Assembly (NCBI GenBank): GCA_052145775.1
Contig: JBKQNY010000205.1
Span: forward strand, 1 to 9,201
Length of the DNA stretch: 9,201 nucleotides
Source: CAVYPR01 sp052145775
GTDB lineage: Bacteria > Actinomycetota > Acidimicrobiia > Acidimicrobiales > RAAP-2
Direction: 5' to 3'
Under the pieces are notes generated by a model that was not told the DNA's origin, made no database searches, and saw nothing but the letters and a program-made list of their open reading frames with translations. Positions within the stretch are counted from its first letter, which is position 1; every line of letters begins with the position of its first letter. Of the stretch, positions 1-7,047 are shown in pieces. Both the position numbers and the translations under genes were made by a program.

Positions 1-1094
1 CCACGGTCCCATCCAAGCCGGCCAAGCCGACCGCCACCGCCGGCAACGCCAAGGTCACGGTCGCCTGGACGGCGCCGACATCGGGGGGCAGCCCGATCAC
101 CAAGTACACGGTGACCTCGACGCCGACAGGCATGACGTGCACCACGACAGGCGCCCTCACTTGCACAGTCACCGGCCTGAAGAACGGGACCGCCTACACC
201 TTCACCGTGAAGGCCCACAACGCCGATGGGACAAGCGCGGCGTCGACACCGTCGAATGCCGCAACCCCAGCTACAACGCAGCCGCCCCCTCCGCCGCCAC
301 CGGCAAAGACTGCCGGCTACGACATGGTGGGCTCCGACGGCGGGGTCTTCGTCTTCTCCCCGCCGGGGACCACGGGCGGCTTCTACGGCTCGCTGCCGGG
401 ACTCGGCGTCACCGTCCACAACATCGTGGGCATGGTGCCCACCGCCAATGACCAGGGCTACTTCCTGGTGGGATCGGACGGCGGGGTCTTCGCCTTCGGC
501 AACGCCCCGTTCCTGGGCTCGCTGCCAGGTCTCCACGTCACCCCCAGCCAGCCCATCAGCGGGCTGGTGGCGACCGGGACAGACGGGGGCTACTTCCTGG
601 TCGGCAGGGACGGCGGGGTGTTCGCCTTCGGGAACGCCCCCTTCCTGGGCTCGCTCCCGGGCATCGGGGTGCACCGTGACGACATCATCGGCATCGCGGC
701 CACCCCCTCGGGCAACGGCTACTGGCTGGTGGCCGCCACAGGCACCGTCTACGGCTTCGGGGCCGCCCAGACCCTCGGTTCGGCGACCGGGACCTCCTCA
801 CCGGTGTCGGCCATCGCCGGGACCCCCGACGGAGGCGGCTACTGGATCGTCACGCAGAACGGCACCGTCTACCCGTTCGGTGACGCCAGGAGCTTCGGCA
901 CACTGCCGGCCCTCGGCGTCTCCCCGGCCTTGCCCGTCATTGGGATCGTCCACACCGCCGACACAGCCGGCTACTGGCTGATCGGGGCCGACGGAGGCAT
1001 CTTCGCCTTCGGGGACGCCGGCTTCGTGGGGTCGCTCCCCGGGGTCGGGGTGCACGTCACGAACATCGTGGGGGCGGTGCCCACGACGAGCTGA
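1..1094 (+). CDS. FN3-domain protein with C-terminal six-repeat propeller-like region (5' partial)
   Basis: Probable secreted or surface protein; specific function unknown. The frame is open from base 3, so the true start lies left of the window; a GTG at 111 is internal to the first domain and is not the start. Bases 3 to about 270 encode a fibronectin type III fold (VTVAWTAP, YTVTS, GLKNGTAYTFTVKAHN, then SAAS). A run of seven prolines at about 281-301 links it to six repeats of 40-47 residues, each opening GY-x-(L/M/I)-V and carrying (D/N)G-(G/T)-(V/I)-(F/Y)-x-F followed by (Y/L/F)GS or a variant. This is the pattern of GGVFAFG proteins common in Acidimicrobiia. The protein stops at TGA 1092-1094, right after the sixth repeat. 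No membrane segment or sorting motif is visible in this part; a signal peptide would lie outside. It converges on the next gene and has no evident tie to the steroid genes. Confidence 0.85.
   Translation, partial: TVPSKPAKPTATAGNAKVTVAWTAPTSGGSPITKYTVTSTPTGMTCTTTGALTCTVTGLKNGTAYTFTVKAHNADGTSAASTPSNAATPATTQPPPPPPPAKTAGYDMVGSDGGVFVFSPPGTTGGFYGSLPGLGVTVHNIVGMVPTANDQGYFLVGSDGGVFAFGNAPFLGSLPGLHVTPSQPISGLVATGTDGGYFLVGRDGGVFAFGNAPFLGSLPGIGVHRDDIIGIAATPSGNGYWLVAATGTVYGFGAAQTLGSATGTSSPVSAIAGTPDGGGYWIVTQNGTVYPFGDARSFGTLPALGVSPALPVIGIVHTADTAGYWLIGADGGIFAFGDAGFVGSLPGVGVHVTNIVGAVPTTS
315..1091 (+). repeat. Six tandem propeller-like protein repeats
   Basis: The repeats begin at 315, 456, 588, 717, 837 and 969, all in one frame, and are 47, 44, 43, 40, 44 and 41 codons long. 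Each starts with Gly-Tyr and carries a turn such as SDGGVFAFG or QNGTVYPFG. Repeats 2 and 3 are the closest pair. Over their first 25 codons they differ at about ten bases, mostly in third positions, with one amino-acid change (Ser to Arg). That suggests an older duplication kept by selection on the protein. The blade-like spacing suggests a six-bladed beta-propeller, which is an inference. Confidence 0.8.
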
Positions 1095-1120
1095 GCCGGA
1101 GACATACAGCCCTCGGTGTG

Positions 1121-1160
1121 ACCGGCCCTGTTCCCGCCCGGCGCGGGAGGCGGGGCCGGT
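1121..1160. terminator. GC-rich hairpin between convergent genes, candidate bidirectional terminator
   Basis: ACCGGCCC at 1121-1128 pairs perfectly with GGGCCGGT at 1153-1160. Inside it, CCCGC at 1133-1137 pairs with GCGGG at 1143-1147 around a five-base loop. It lies 26 bases past the stop of the FN3 gene and about 68 bases past the stop of the oxidoreductase on the other strand. There is no T-tract on either strand, which is common for high-GC actinobacterial hairpins, so termination is inferred. A smaller hairpin (CGCCG/CGGCG, 1192-1205) follows. Confidence 0.5.
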
Positions 1161-1227
1161 TCGCCGTACCCGGGCCGCGGCGCACCCACTTCGCCGGTGC
1201 CGGCGTGGAGGCCGGCGGCCGGAGGCG

Positions 1228-2361
1228 TCAAGAGTGGCCGAGCTGTGCCTCGCGCTGGCGGGTGGTCGAGTGGACCGGGTCCTTGTCGAACTGGGGCAGC
1301 ACGTGCTTGCCGAAGGTCTCCACCGCCTCGAGGCAGGTCTCGCGCTCGATCGACGAGGAGAGCATCCCGAAGGCCAGCTGGTCGGCCCCGGTGTCGACGA
1401 AGACCTGGACGCTGCGGGCCACCTCCTCGGGATCGCCGATGGCCACCGCGCCGCTCTCGATCATGGCCTCGACGTGCTCGGGCGTGGCCGCCGGGATGGT
1501 CTCGGGCCACTCGGGGATCCCCTTGGGTCGGGGGAAGGTGTCGAGGTAGCGGAAGACCAGGCTCAGGTGGAAGTTGGAGTCGGCGTCGAGGAACGCCTGG
1601 CGGGCCCGGGCCCCGTCCTCCATGCACAGCATCTGGGAGGTGATCATCACGTTGTTGTTGATGTAGGCGCCAACCGGGTCGGTGCAGTCCTCGATCATCT
1701 CCTTGTACTTGGCGATGAGCGGGGTCAGCACCTGCGGCGGGGTGAAGGCGAAGCACAGGACCCCCACACCGAGCCGGGCCGCCAGCTCGAAGGTGCTGGG
1801 GCTGCCGGCGGCCATCCACAGCGGGGGGTGGGGCTGGGTGTAGGGCTTGGGCAGGACGTTGCGCTCGGGCATGGAGAAGAACCGCCCGTCGTGGGAGTAG
1901 GTGGATTCCTTCCACATCGAGACGATGGCGGGCAGGGTCTCGGCGACCATCTCGCGGGTGATCTCGGGGTCCTCGATGCCGAAGCCGCGCTGCTCGGTGG
2001 TGGACGAGCCGCGGCCGGTGCCGAACTCGAACCGGCCCTCGCTCAGGTGGTCGAGCATGGCCACCCGCTCGGCGATGCGGGCCGGGTGGTTGGCGGGAGG
2101 GGTGATGTTGAAGATCCCCGACCCCATGTGGATGTTGGACGTCTTGGCGGCGCAGAACGAGAGGAACGACTCGGAGTCCGAAAGGTGCGAGTAGTCGGTG
2201 AGGAAGTGGTGCTCCGAGGCCCAGCTGTACTTGATGCCGGCGGCGTCGGAGGCCACCACGAAGGCCACCTCGTCCATGATCCGGTCGTGCTCGGCGGCCG
2301 CCCCATGGGCCTCCCGGTACCGGGGGAGGATGCTGACGGCGTTGAAGATCCCGAACTCCAT
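1228..2361 (-). CDS. LLM-class flavin/F420-dependent oxidoreductase
   Basis: A 377-residue luciferase-like monooxygenase (TIM-barrel family) that would use reduced FMN or F420; substrate unknown. Family marks are the N-terminal strand MEFGIF, WASEHHF at residues 47-53, the segment NHPARIAERVAMLDHLSEGR at 91-110 followed by FEFGTGRG, and PHPPLW at 177-182. The length is normal and it looks intact. I chose the ATG at 2361-2359 because the family fold begins at MEFGIF and an AGGAG lies about 10 bases upstream. The same frame stays open upstream to 2571, but that stretch is low-complexity and would overlap the divergent gene. The gene is divergent from the FadD-like ligase across 139 bases that hold a KstR-like operator. 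Mycobacterial KstR regulons include a similar oxidoreductase (Rv3520c, from memory), so a role in steroid breakdown is plausible but unproven. FMN versus F420 use cannot be decided from the sequence. Confidence 0.85.
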   Translation of the reverse strand: MEFGIFNAVSILPRYREAHGAAAEHDRIMDEVAFVVASDAAGIKYSWASEHHFLTDYSHLSDSESFLSFCAAKTSNIHMGSGIFNITPPANHPARIAERVAMLDHLSEGRFEFGTGRGSSTTEQRGFGIEDPEITREMVAETLPAIVSMWKESTYSHDGRFFSMPERNVLPKPYTQPHPPLWMAAGSPSTFELAARLGVGVLCFAFTPPQVLTPLIAKYKEMIEDCTDPVGAYINNNVMITSQMLCMEDGARARQAFLDADSNFHLSLVFRYLDTFPRPKGIPEWPETIPAATPEHVEAMIESGAVAIGDPEEVARSVQVFVDTGADQLAFGMLSSSIERETCLEAVETFGKHVLPQFDKDPVHSTTRQREAQLGHS

Positions 2362-2417
2362 GGCGCTCCGGCTCCTGCGATCGGCGCCCCGAGACCGCTC
2401 CCGGAGGCAGTTCGGCG

Positions 2418-2446
2418 ACGGTAGCACCCGTTCGGCTAAATTGCAA
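2418..2446 (-). promoter_or_regulatory. Candidate promoter of the LLM oxidoreductase
   Basis: Reading the minus strand, TTGCAA (2446-2441) serves as a -35 box and TACCGT (2423-2418) as a -10 box, with a 17-base spacer. This would start transcription about 50 bases before the ATG at 2361. The -35 box overlaps the KstR-like operator, so a bound repressor would block it. The -10 box is a weak match, so this is a tentative call. Confidence 0.3.
2437..2442 (+). promoter_or_regulatory. Candidate -10 element for the fadD-like gene
   Basis: TAAATT sits in the only AT-rich patch of the divergent gap and resembles a sigma-70 -10 box. It would place the start of transcription at about 2449, inside the KstR-like operator and about 50 bases before the GTG start. 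I see no convincing -35 box at 16-18 bases, so the call is weak. Confidence 0.25.
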
Positions 2447-2455
2447 CGTGTTCCA
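2442..2455. promoter_or_regulatory. KstR-like operator (TGCAACGTGTTCCA)
   Basis: The 14 bases match the published KstR consensus TnnAACnnGTTnnA at all eight fixed positions (T, AAC, GTT, A). KstR is the TetR-family repressor of cholesterol catabolism genes in mycobacteria and rhodococci. The site lies 80 bases from the oxidoreductase start and 45 bases from the fadD-like start, overlapping candidate promoter elements for both. Both the match and the genes around it fit. That a KstR homologue exists in this organism and binds here is inferred. Confidence 0.6.
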
Positions 2456-2487
2456 GAAACGAGCGCGTCGTCCCTGTTCGGCGTCGT

Positions 2488-2494
2488 AGGAGGG
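2488..2494 (+). promoter_or_regulatory. Ribosome binding site of the fadD-like gene
   Basis: AGGAGGG is a near-perfect Shine-Dalgarno sequence ending six bases before GTG 2501. It settles the start: the frame is open far upstream (to 2198), and an in-frame TTG at 2495 directly abuts the motif, too close to be used. Confidence 0.75.
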
Positions 2495-2500
2495 TTGCCC

Positions 2501-4171
2501 GTGGCTGCAGACACCGTCGCCGAGCTGGTGGCGCAGCGGGCAAACGACCCCCGACCGGGGCTCCTCACCACCGCGCACAGCTACTCCCACGCCGAGGTGG
2601 TGGCGCAGGCCGCGGTGCGCGCCGCCTGGCTGGCCGAGCGGCGGCGCCCGGGCCCGTTCCACCTGGCCCTCCTCCTTGACAACGAGGCCGAGCACGTGCT
2701 GTGGCTCCAGGCGGCGGCACTGGCCGGGGCGGTGGTCGTGGGCGCCAACCCGACGCACCGCGGTGACGAGCTGGCCCGCGACCTCACCCACACCGACTGC
2801 CAGCTGCTCGTCACCTCGACCGCCCACCTGCCCCTGGTCGCCGGCCGCCGGCTGGGCGACGCCCTGGGCACCGTCGAGGCATCGAACACCCGACTCCTGG
2901 TGGTGGACGACCCCGCGGCCGAAGGGGCCCTCGCCCCCTACGCCGGGGCGGCTGTACCCGACGCCGCCGAGGGCATCCGCCCCGACGACCTCGGCTACCT
3001 CCTGTTCACCTCGGGGACCTCGGGGGCGCCCAAGGCCTGTCGCTGCACCCAGGGGAGGCTGGCCCGGATCGGGGCGATCGTGGCTCAGATGTTCTCCCTC
3101 ACCGACGAGGACGTCTGCTATCTCTCCATGCCGCTCTTCCACTCCAACGCCCTCATGGCCGGATGGGGGCCGGCCCTGGCCGCCGGCTCGGCGGTCGCCC
3201 TCCCCTCGGGCGGGCGTTTCTCGGCCTCTGGGTTCTTGCCCGACGTCCGGCGGTTCGGCGCCACCTACTTCAACTACGTGGGCAAGCCTCTCGCCTACGT
3301 GCTGGCCACGCCCGAGCGCCCCGACGACGCCGACAACCCGCTGGTGCGGGGGTTCGGCAACGAGGGCGGCCGGGACGACGTGGAGCGCTTCGCCGTCCGC
3401 TTCGGCTGCTCGGTCACCGACGCCTACGGCTCCACCGAGGGCGGGGCGGTCGTCGCCCGCACCCCCGACACCCCGCCGGGGGCGCTGGGCCGCGCCTCAG
3501 AGGGGACGGTCGTGCTCGACCCGGCGACGGGCGCCGAGTGCCCCCCGGCGCGCTTCGACGACCGGGGCCGGCTCCTCAACGCCTCCGAGGCCATCGGCGA
3601 GCTGGTGAGCCGGGACGGAGCGTCGGGCTTCGAGGGGTACTGGCACAACGAGGAGGCCGAGCAGGCCCGCCTGCGCGAGGGCTGGTACTGGACCGGCGAC
3701 CTCGCGTACCGCGACGAGGCCGGGTTCTTCTACTTCGCCGGCCGGGACCACGACTGGTTGCGGGTGGACGGGGAGAACTTCGCCGCCGCCCCGGTGGAGC
3801 GGATCCTCGAGCGCCACCCCGACGTGGTCCTGGCCGCCGTCTACGCCGTCCCCGACACCGTCGTCGGTGACCAGGTCATGGCCGCGCTCCAGCTGCGGCC
3901 CGGGGCCCCGCCGTTGGATCCCGGGAGGATCGATGAATTCCTCTCCTCCCAGGGGGACCTTGGCACCAAGTGGGCCCCGCGCTACGTGCGCGTCTGCGAC
4001 GTGCTGCCGGTCACCGCCACCAACAAGATCTTGAAGCGCGCGCTGCGGGCCGAGCGCTGGCACTGCAGCGATCCGGTGTGGTGGCGCCCCGACCCGGCGG
4101 GCCCCTACGTCCGACTCGGTGCCGACGACGTGGCCGGCCTCGACGCGGCGACCGCCTCACGACCGATCTGA
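2501..4171 (+). CDS. Acyl-CoA synthetase, FadD17-like (steroid side-chain CoA ligase candidate)
   Basis: A 556-residue ANL-superfamily ligase that would activate a carboxylic acid with ATP, through an acyl-AMP, to its CoA thioester. The core motifs are complete: P-loop TSGTSGAPK at residues 170-178, YGSTEGG at 309-315, TGD at 398-400, the hinge region AGRDHDWLRVDGENF at 413-427, and PVTATNKILKRAL at 503-515 with the catalytic lysine probably K509. The segment FGNEGGRDDVERF and the hinge wording recall mycobacterial FadD17, reported to act on steroid side chains. FadD1 or other very-long-chain acyl ligases remain possible, and the substrate cannot be read from sequence. The start is GTG 2501, set by its ribosome binding site. 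It has its own KstR-like control region, is divergent from the oxidoreductase, and converges on the aldolase gene of the steroid operon 91 bases away. Confidence 0.85.
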   Translation: MAADTVAELVAQRANDPRPGLLTTAHSYSHAEVVAQAAVRAAWLAERRRPGPFHLALLLDNEAEHVLWLQAAALAGAVVVGANPTHRGDELARDLTHTDCQLLVTSTAHLPLVAGRRLGDALGTVEASNTRLLVVDDPAAEGALAPYAGAAVPDAAEGIRPDDLGYLLFTSGTSGAPKACRCTQGRLARIGAIVAQMFSLTDEDVCYLSMPLFHSNALMAGWGPALAAGSAVALPSGGRFSASGFLPDVRRFGATYFNYVGKPLAYVLATPERPDDADNPLVRGFGNEGGRDDVERFAVRFGCSVTDAYGSTEGGAVVARTPDTPPGALGRASEGTVVLDPATGAECPPARFDDRGRLLNASEAIGELVSRDGASGFEGYWHNEEAEQARLREGWYWTGDLAYRDEAGFFYFAGRDHDWLRVDGENFAAAPVERILERHPDVVLAAVYAVPDTVVGDQVMAALQLRPGAPPLDPGRIDEFLSSQGDLGTKWAPRYVRVCDVLPVTATNKILKRALRAERWHCSDPVWWRPDPAGPYVRLGADDVAGLDAATASRPI

Positions 4172-4190
4172 GAAGGCGCTCGGGCTCGGC

Positions 4191-4240
4191 CGCGTGGCCC
4201 GGGAACGTGCGGGACCCTCACCTCCCCCGGTCGCCACGCG
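4191..4240. terminator. Long hairpin between convergent genes, candidate bidirectional terminator
   Basis: CGCGTGGC (4191-4198) pairs with GCCACGCG (4233-4240). The stem continues with CCGGG (4199-4203) against CCCGG (4226-4230), leaving a two-base bulge (TC, 4231-4232) and a 22-base loop, for 13 base pairs in total. It starts 20 bases past the ligase stop and lies 22 bases past the aldolase stop on the other strand. No T-tract is present. Its placement in the only gap between two convergent transcripts supports a termination role. Confidence 0.5.
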
Positions 4241-4262
4241 CCGGACCGGGAGCGTCGCCGGG

Positions 4263-5444
4263 TCAGCGGTCGACGGAGAGGATGAGCCCGCTGGTCGGCA
4301 CCCCGGTGCCGGCCGTCACCACCACGTGCTCGAGGCCGTCCACCTGGTTGACCGAGGTGCCCCGCACCAGGCGCACGGCCTCGGCGATGCCGTTCATCCC
4401 GTGGAGGTAGGCCTCGCCCAGCTGGCCGCCGTGGGTGTTGATGGGCAATGAGCCGCCGAGCTCGATGTTGCCGTCGCGTACGAACTCCTTGGCCTCCCCC
4501 CGCTGGCAGAACCCGAGCTCCTCGAGCTGGTAGAGGACGTAGGGGGTGAAGTGGTCGTAGAGGATGGCCGCATCCATGTCCTGGGGCCCGAGTCCGGAGG
4601 TCTCCCAGAGCTGGCGGGCCACCACCGACATCTCGGGCAGCCCCAGGAGGTCGTCGCGGTAGTAGGAGGTCATCATGTCCTGCCCGGCACCGGACCCCTG
4701 GGCGGCGGCGGCCACCACGGCCGGCGGGCGGGCCAGGTCCCGGGCTCGCTCGAGCGAGGTGACCACCAGGGCCTGGGCGCCGTCGGTCTCTTGGCAGCAG
4801 TCGAGGAGGTGCAGGGGCTCGACGATCCAGCGGCTGGCCTGGTGGTCCTCGAGGGTGATCGGCTGTCCGTGGAACCAGGCCTTGGGGTTGGTGGCGGCGT
4901 GGCGACGATCGGCCACCGCCACCCGACCGAGGTCCTCGCTGGTGGCCCCGGTCATGTGCAGGTAGCGCTGGGCGGCCATGGCCACCCACTGGGCCGGGGT
5001 GAGCAGGCCGACCGGCGCGTAGAAGGCGAAGTGGGCGTTCTCGGCGTTGGCCATCGGCGGCCGTCCCTGCACCCCGGTGCCGAACCGGTGGCCCGACCGC
5101 TCGTTGAAGGCCCGGTAGCACACGACCACGTCGGCCACCCCCGAGGTGACGGCCAGGGCCGCCTGCTGGACCGTGGCGCACGCCGCCCCGCCCCCGTAGT
5201 GGATGCGGCTGAAGAAGGAGAGCTCCCCCATCCCGAGGGATCGGGCGATGTCGATGTCGGGGTTGGTGTCGGCGCTGTAGGTCACCATGCCCTGGACCCC
5301 GGACGGCTCGATCCCCGCGTCGGCGAGGGCGGCGTCGACCGCCTCGACGGCGAGGCGGAGCTCGGAGCGCCCCGAGGCCTTGGAGAACTCGGTGGCCCCG
5401 ATGCCGGCGACGGCCACCCGCCCGGCGAACGAGTGGTCGGTCAC
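4263..5444 (-). CDS. ltp2: Ltp2-like thiolase-superfamily steroid side-chain aldolase
   Basis: A 393-residue thiolase-fold protein closely resembling mycobacterial Ltp2 (Rv3540c). With the DUF35 domain of ChsH2, Ltp2 performs the retro-aldol cleavage of 17-hydroxy-3-oxo-4-pregnene-20-carboxyl-CoA to androstenedione and propionyl-CoA. Recognisable stretches are VAGIGATEFSK at residues 12-22, SGRSELRL at 24-31, IHYGGGAACATVQ at 81-93 with C89 near the thiolase cysteine position, RAFNERSG at 111-118, LLDCCQETDGA at 213-223, LYDHFTP at 295-301 and INTHGGQLGEAYLHGMNG at 335-352. Tyrosines are reported as catalytic in Ltp2; Y296 and Y346 are candidates, but I could not align them. The start GTG 5444 shares GTGA with the stop of the upstream gene, and an AAGGG lies eight bases before it. 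It is the last gene of the operon. The partner DUF35 domain is present upstream, which supports the aldolase call over a plain lipid-transfer thiolase. Confidence 0.88.
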   Translation of the reverse strand: MTDHSFAGRVAVAGIGATEFSKASGRSELRLAVEAVDAALADAGIEPSGVQGMVTYSADTNPDIDIARSLGMGELSFFSRIHYGGGAACATVQQAALAVTSGVADVVVCYRAFNERSGHRFGTGVQGRPPMANAENAHFAFYAPVGLLTPAQWVAMAAQRYLHMTGATSEDLGRVAVADRRHAATNPKAWFHGQPITLEDHQASRWIVEPLHLLDCCQETDGAQALVVTSLERARDLARPPAVVAAAAQGSGAGQDMMTSYYRDDLLGLPEMSVVARQLWETSGLGPQDMDAAILYDHFTPYVLYQLEELGFCQRGEAKEFVRDGNIELGGSLPINTHGGQLGEAYLHGMNGIAEAVRLVRGTSVNQVDGLEHVVVTAGTGVPTSGLILSVDR

Positions 5445-5899
5445 GGGCGAATCCCTTCGTCGGGCAGGGCCACCGTCACGGTCCCGGTCACATGGTCGCC
5501 GAGGCGGTTGCTGCCCCGCACGGCGACTCTGACCCGGCCCCGGCCCCCCTCGGGCTCGGGCCCGAGCTTGGCGTCGACGGCACCGGTGAGCGTCATCGAG
5601 TCGCCGGGGTAGTTGGGGGCCCCCAGGCGGATGGCCACCTCGCGCAACAGCCCCCCGGGACCGGTCCAGTCGGTGACGAACCTCCCCACCAGGCCGTTGG
5701 TGGTCAGGATGTTCATGAAGATGTCGTCGGACCCGCGCTGGCGGGCGAGCTCGGCGTCGTGGTGGACATCCTGGTAGTCGCGGCTGGCCAGCGCGGCCGC
5801 GACGATGAGCGTGCGAGTGACCGGGACGACGAGCGCGGGCAGCTCCTCGCCCTCTTCGACCTCGTCGTAGCCGAGGGTGCGTCGGAGGGGACCGGTCAC
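5441..5899 (-). CDS. chsH1: MaoC-like enoyl-CoA hydratase subunit, ChsH1-like
   Basis: A 152-residue single hot-dog domain protein. In the mycobacterial igr pathway ChsH1 pairs with the N-terminal half of ChsH2 and supplies the active site that adds water to the side-chain double bond of the steroid CoA ester. The hydratase motif is SRDYQDVHHD at residues 39-48, giving the D-x4-H pair D41 and H46. It is followed by FMNILTTNGLVGRFVTDW and, later, RLGAPNYPGDSMTLTG, the usual PGD turn. As I recall, mycobacterial ChsH1 is about 130 residues, so this copy is slightly longer. The start GTG 5899 overlaps the stop of the upstream dehydrogenase as GTGA, and its own stop overlaps the aldolase start the same way. 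Catalytic residues here and their absence in the ChsH2-like partner support the heteromer assignment. Confidence 0.85.
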   Translation of the reverse strand: MTGPLRRTLGYDEVEEGEELPALVVPVTRTLIVAAALASRDYQDVHHDAELARQRGSDDIFMNILTTNGLVGRFVTDWTGPGGLLREVAIRLGAPNYPGDSMTLTGAVDAKLGPEPEGGRGRVRVAVRGSNRLGDHVTGTVTVALPDEGIRP

Positions 5900-7047
5900 C
5901 GTCCCGCCCCCGAGCCCGCCTCGGCACCCAACCGCGCCGCCACCAGAGAGCCGAGGTCGGCCAGCTGCCGGCCGGGGCCGCCGAGGACCAGTTCGAGCTG
6001 CTTGCCCCACAGGAAGTGTCGGTGGATGGGGTAGGTGACGTCGGCCCCCATCCCTCCGTGGAGGTGCTGGGTGGCGTGCACGACCCGCTGGCCCCGTTCG
6101 GACGCCTGCCACTTGGCCACGGCCACCGCCTCGGCCGCCGGCCGCCCGGTGTCGATCCGCCAGGCCGCCTGCCAGAGGGTGACCCGCATCGCCTCGATGT
6201 CGATGGCCGCGTCGGCGGCGCGCAACATGGTGGCCTGGAAGGAGCTGAGGGGGCGGTCGAATTGGTGGCGCTCGTTCAAGTACGCCGCCGTCTGGCGGAG
6301 GGCCGACTCGGCGACGCCCACCGCCAGGGCGCACAGCCCCGTGCGGGCGGCGGCCAGCGTCCATGCCAGGGCCGTTGCGCCCTCGGCCGGGCCGGCCACC
6401 ACGTCGTCGGGGCCGACCGGTGCCCCGTCGAGGTGGAGGTGGGGGTGGATCTCGCGGTTGGTGGTGACCGCCCACTCGAGGCGCGCCCCCTCCCCCGCCG
6501 GGTCGACCAGGACCAGCACGACCCCGTCGCCGGCGGTGCGGGCCGGCACCAGCACCCGCGCCGCCACGTGGGCCTGGGGGACGGCTGGCTCGGTCCCGCC
6601 CAACCGCCAGCCGTCCCCGTCGGGAACGGCCGTGACCCGGGGAGTGCCCGAGGTGCTCTCGGCGGTCCCGGTCAGAGCCGCGCTCAAGAAGACCTTCCCG
6701 GCCACCACCTGGGGCAGCCAGTGCGCCGCCTGCCCGGCCGTGCCGAAGCGCGACAGCGGGAGCGCCCCCAGCACCAGGGTGGGCCACAGGGGGACCGGGG
6801 CGACGCACCGTCCCTGGGCCTCGAGGAGCAGGCACAGCTCGGTCAGCCCCAGCCCCTGGCCGCCGAGGTCCTCAGGGACGGCCAGACCCAGCAGGTCGGC
6901 GGAGGCCAGGGCCGACCAGAGCCCGGCGTCCACCCGGTCCTCGGTGGCCTCGACCCCGGCCACCCGACCGGGGTCGACCAACGACCCGAAGACGCCCTCG
7001 GCCGACTCGGCGACCGCGTCCTGCTCGGCGGTGAAGGTGAAGTCCAT
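5896..7047 (-). CDS. chsE1: Acyl-CoA dehydrogenase subunit, ChsE1/FadE28-like
   Basis: A 383-residue acyl-CoA dehydrogenase-fold protein, probably one half of an alpha2-beta2 steroid acyl-CoA dehydrogenase with the ChsE2-like protein of this operon. It opens MDFTFTAEQDAVAES and has VPEDLGGQGLG at residues 57-67. The FAD-binding arginine motif R-H-QFDRP is at 260-266 (NERHQFDRPLSSFQA), and QHLHGGMG at 327-334. Both usual sites for the catalytic glutamate are changed. Before YP at 339-340 the residue is T338, and in the helix matching the ER pair of isovaleryl-CoA dehydrogenase it is A234 before R235. On its own it is probably inactive, as expected for the non-catalytic FadE28 partner. The ATG at 7047 shares one base with the stop of the chsH2-like gene (TGATG), and AAGGA at 7060-7056 precedes it. 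Its place between chsH2 and chsH1 differs from the mycobacterial order. Confidence 0.8.
   Translation of the reverse strand: MDFTFTAEQDAVAESAEGVFGSLVDPGRVAGVEATEDRVDAGLWSALASADLLGLAVPEDLGGQGLGLTELCLLLEAQGRCVAPVPLWPTLVLGALPLSRFGTAGQAAHWLPQVVAGKVFLSAALTGTAESTSGTPRVTAVPDGDGWRLGGTEPAVPQAHVAARVLVPARTAGDGVVLVLVDPAGEGARLEWAVTTNREIHPHLHLDGAPVGPDDVVAGPAEGATALAWTLAAARTGLCALAVGVAESALRQTAAYLNERHQFDRPLSSFQATMLRAADAAIDIEAMRVTLWQAAWRIDTGRPAAEAVAVAKWQASERGQRVVHATQHLHGGMGADVTYPIHRHFLWGKQLELVLGGPGRQLADLGSLVAARLGAEAGSGAGR

Noticed and set aside
1234..2424. A 396-residue plus-strand frame opposite the oxidoreductase gene
   Set aside because: It mirrors the codon pattern of the real minus-strand gene, has low-complexity Gly/Val/Leu/His composition, shows no domain, and would overlap a clear family member completely.
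2198..2500. Upstream extension of the fadD-like protein by about 100 residues
   Set aside because: It would overlap the start of the divergent oxidoreductase, cover the operator region and add non-homologous sequence. The strong AGGAGGG before GTG 2501 sets the start.
2362..2571. A 70-residue N-terminal extension of the oxidoreductase
   Set aside because: The family fold begins at MEFGIF (ATG 2361). The extension is low-complexity and crosses the divergent promoter region into the neighbouring gene.
971..3142. A 723-residue open frame on the minus strand spanning the oxidoreductase and beyond
   Set aside because: It runs antisense or out of frame to well-recognised genes, its sequence is rich in Arg, Gly, Pro and His without any family motif, and long spurious frames are expected at this GC content.
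4204..4213. A partial KstR-like half-site (AACGTGCG) in the convergent gap
   Set aside because: Only the AAC half matches, GTT is missing, and the gap contains no gene start to regulate.
4551..5612. A 353-residue plus-strand frame opposite the ltp2-like gene
   Set aside because: It is the antisense shadow of a strongly conserved thiolase-fold protein, with no recognisable motif and no convincing ribosome binding site.
5445..6835. Long minus-strand frames continuing upstream of the ltp2-like and chsH1-like starts
   Set aside because: These upstream parts are out-of-frame readings of the preceding operon genes. The overlapping GTGA starts fit the known N-termini of the families.
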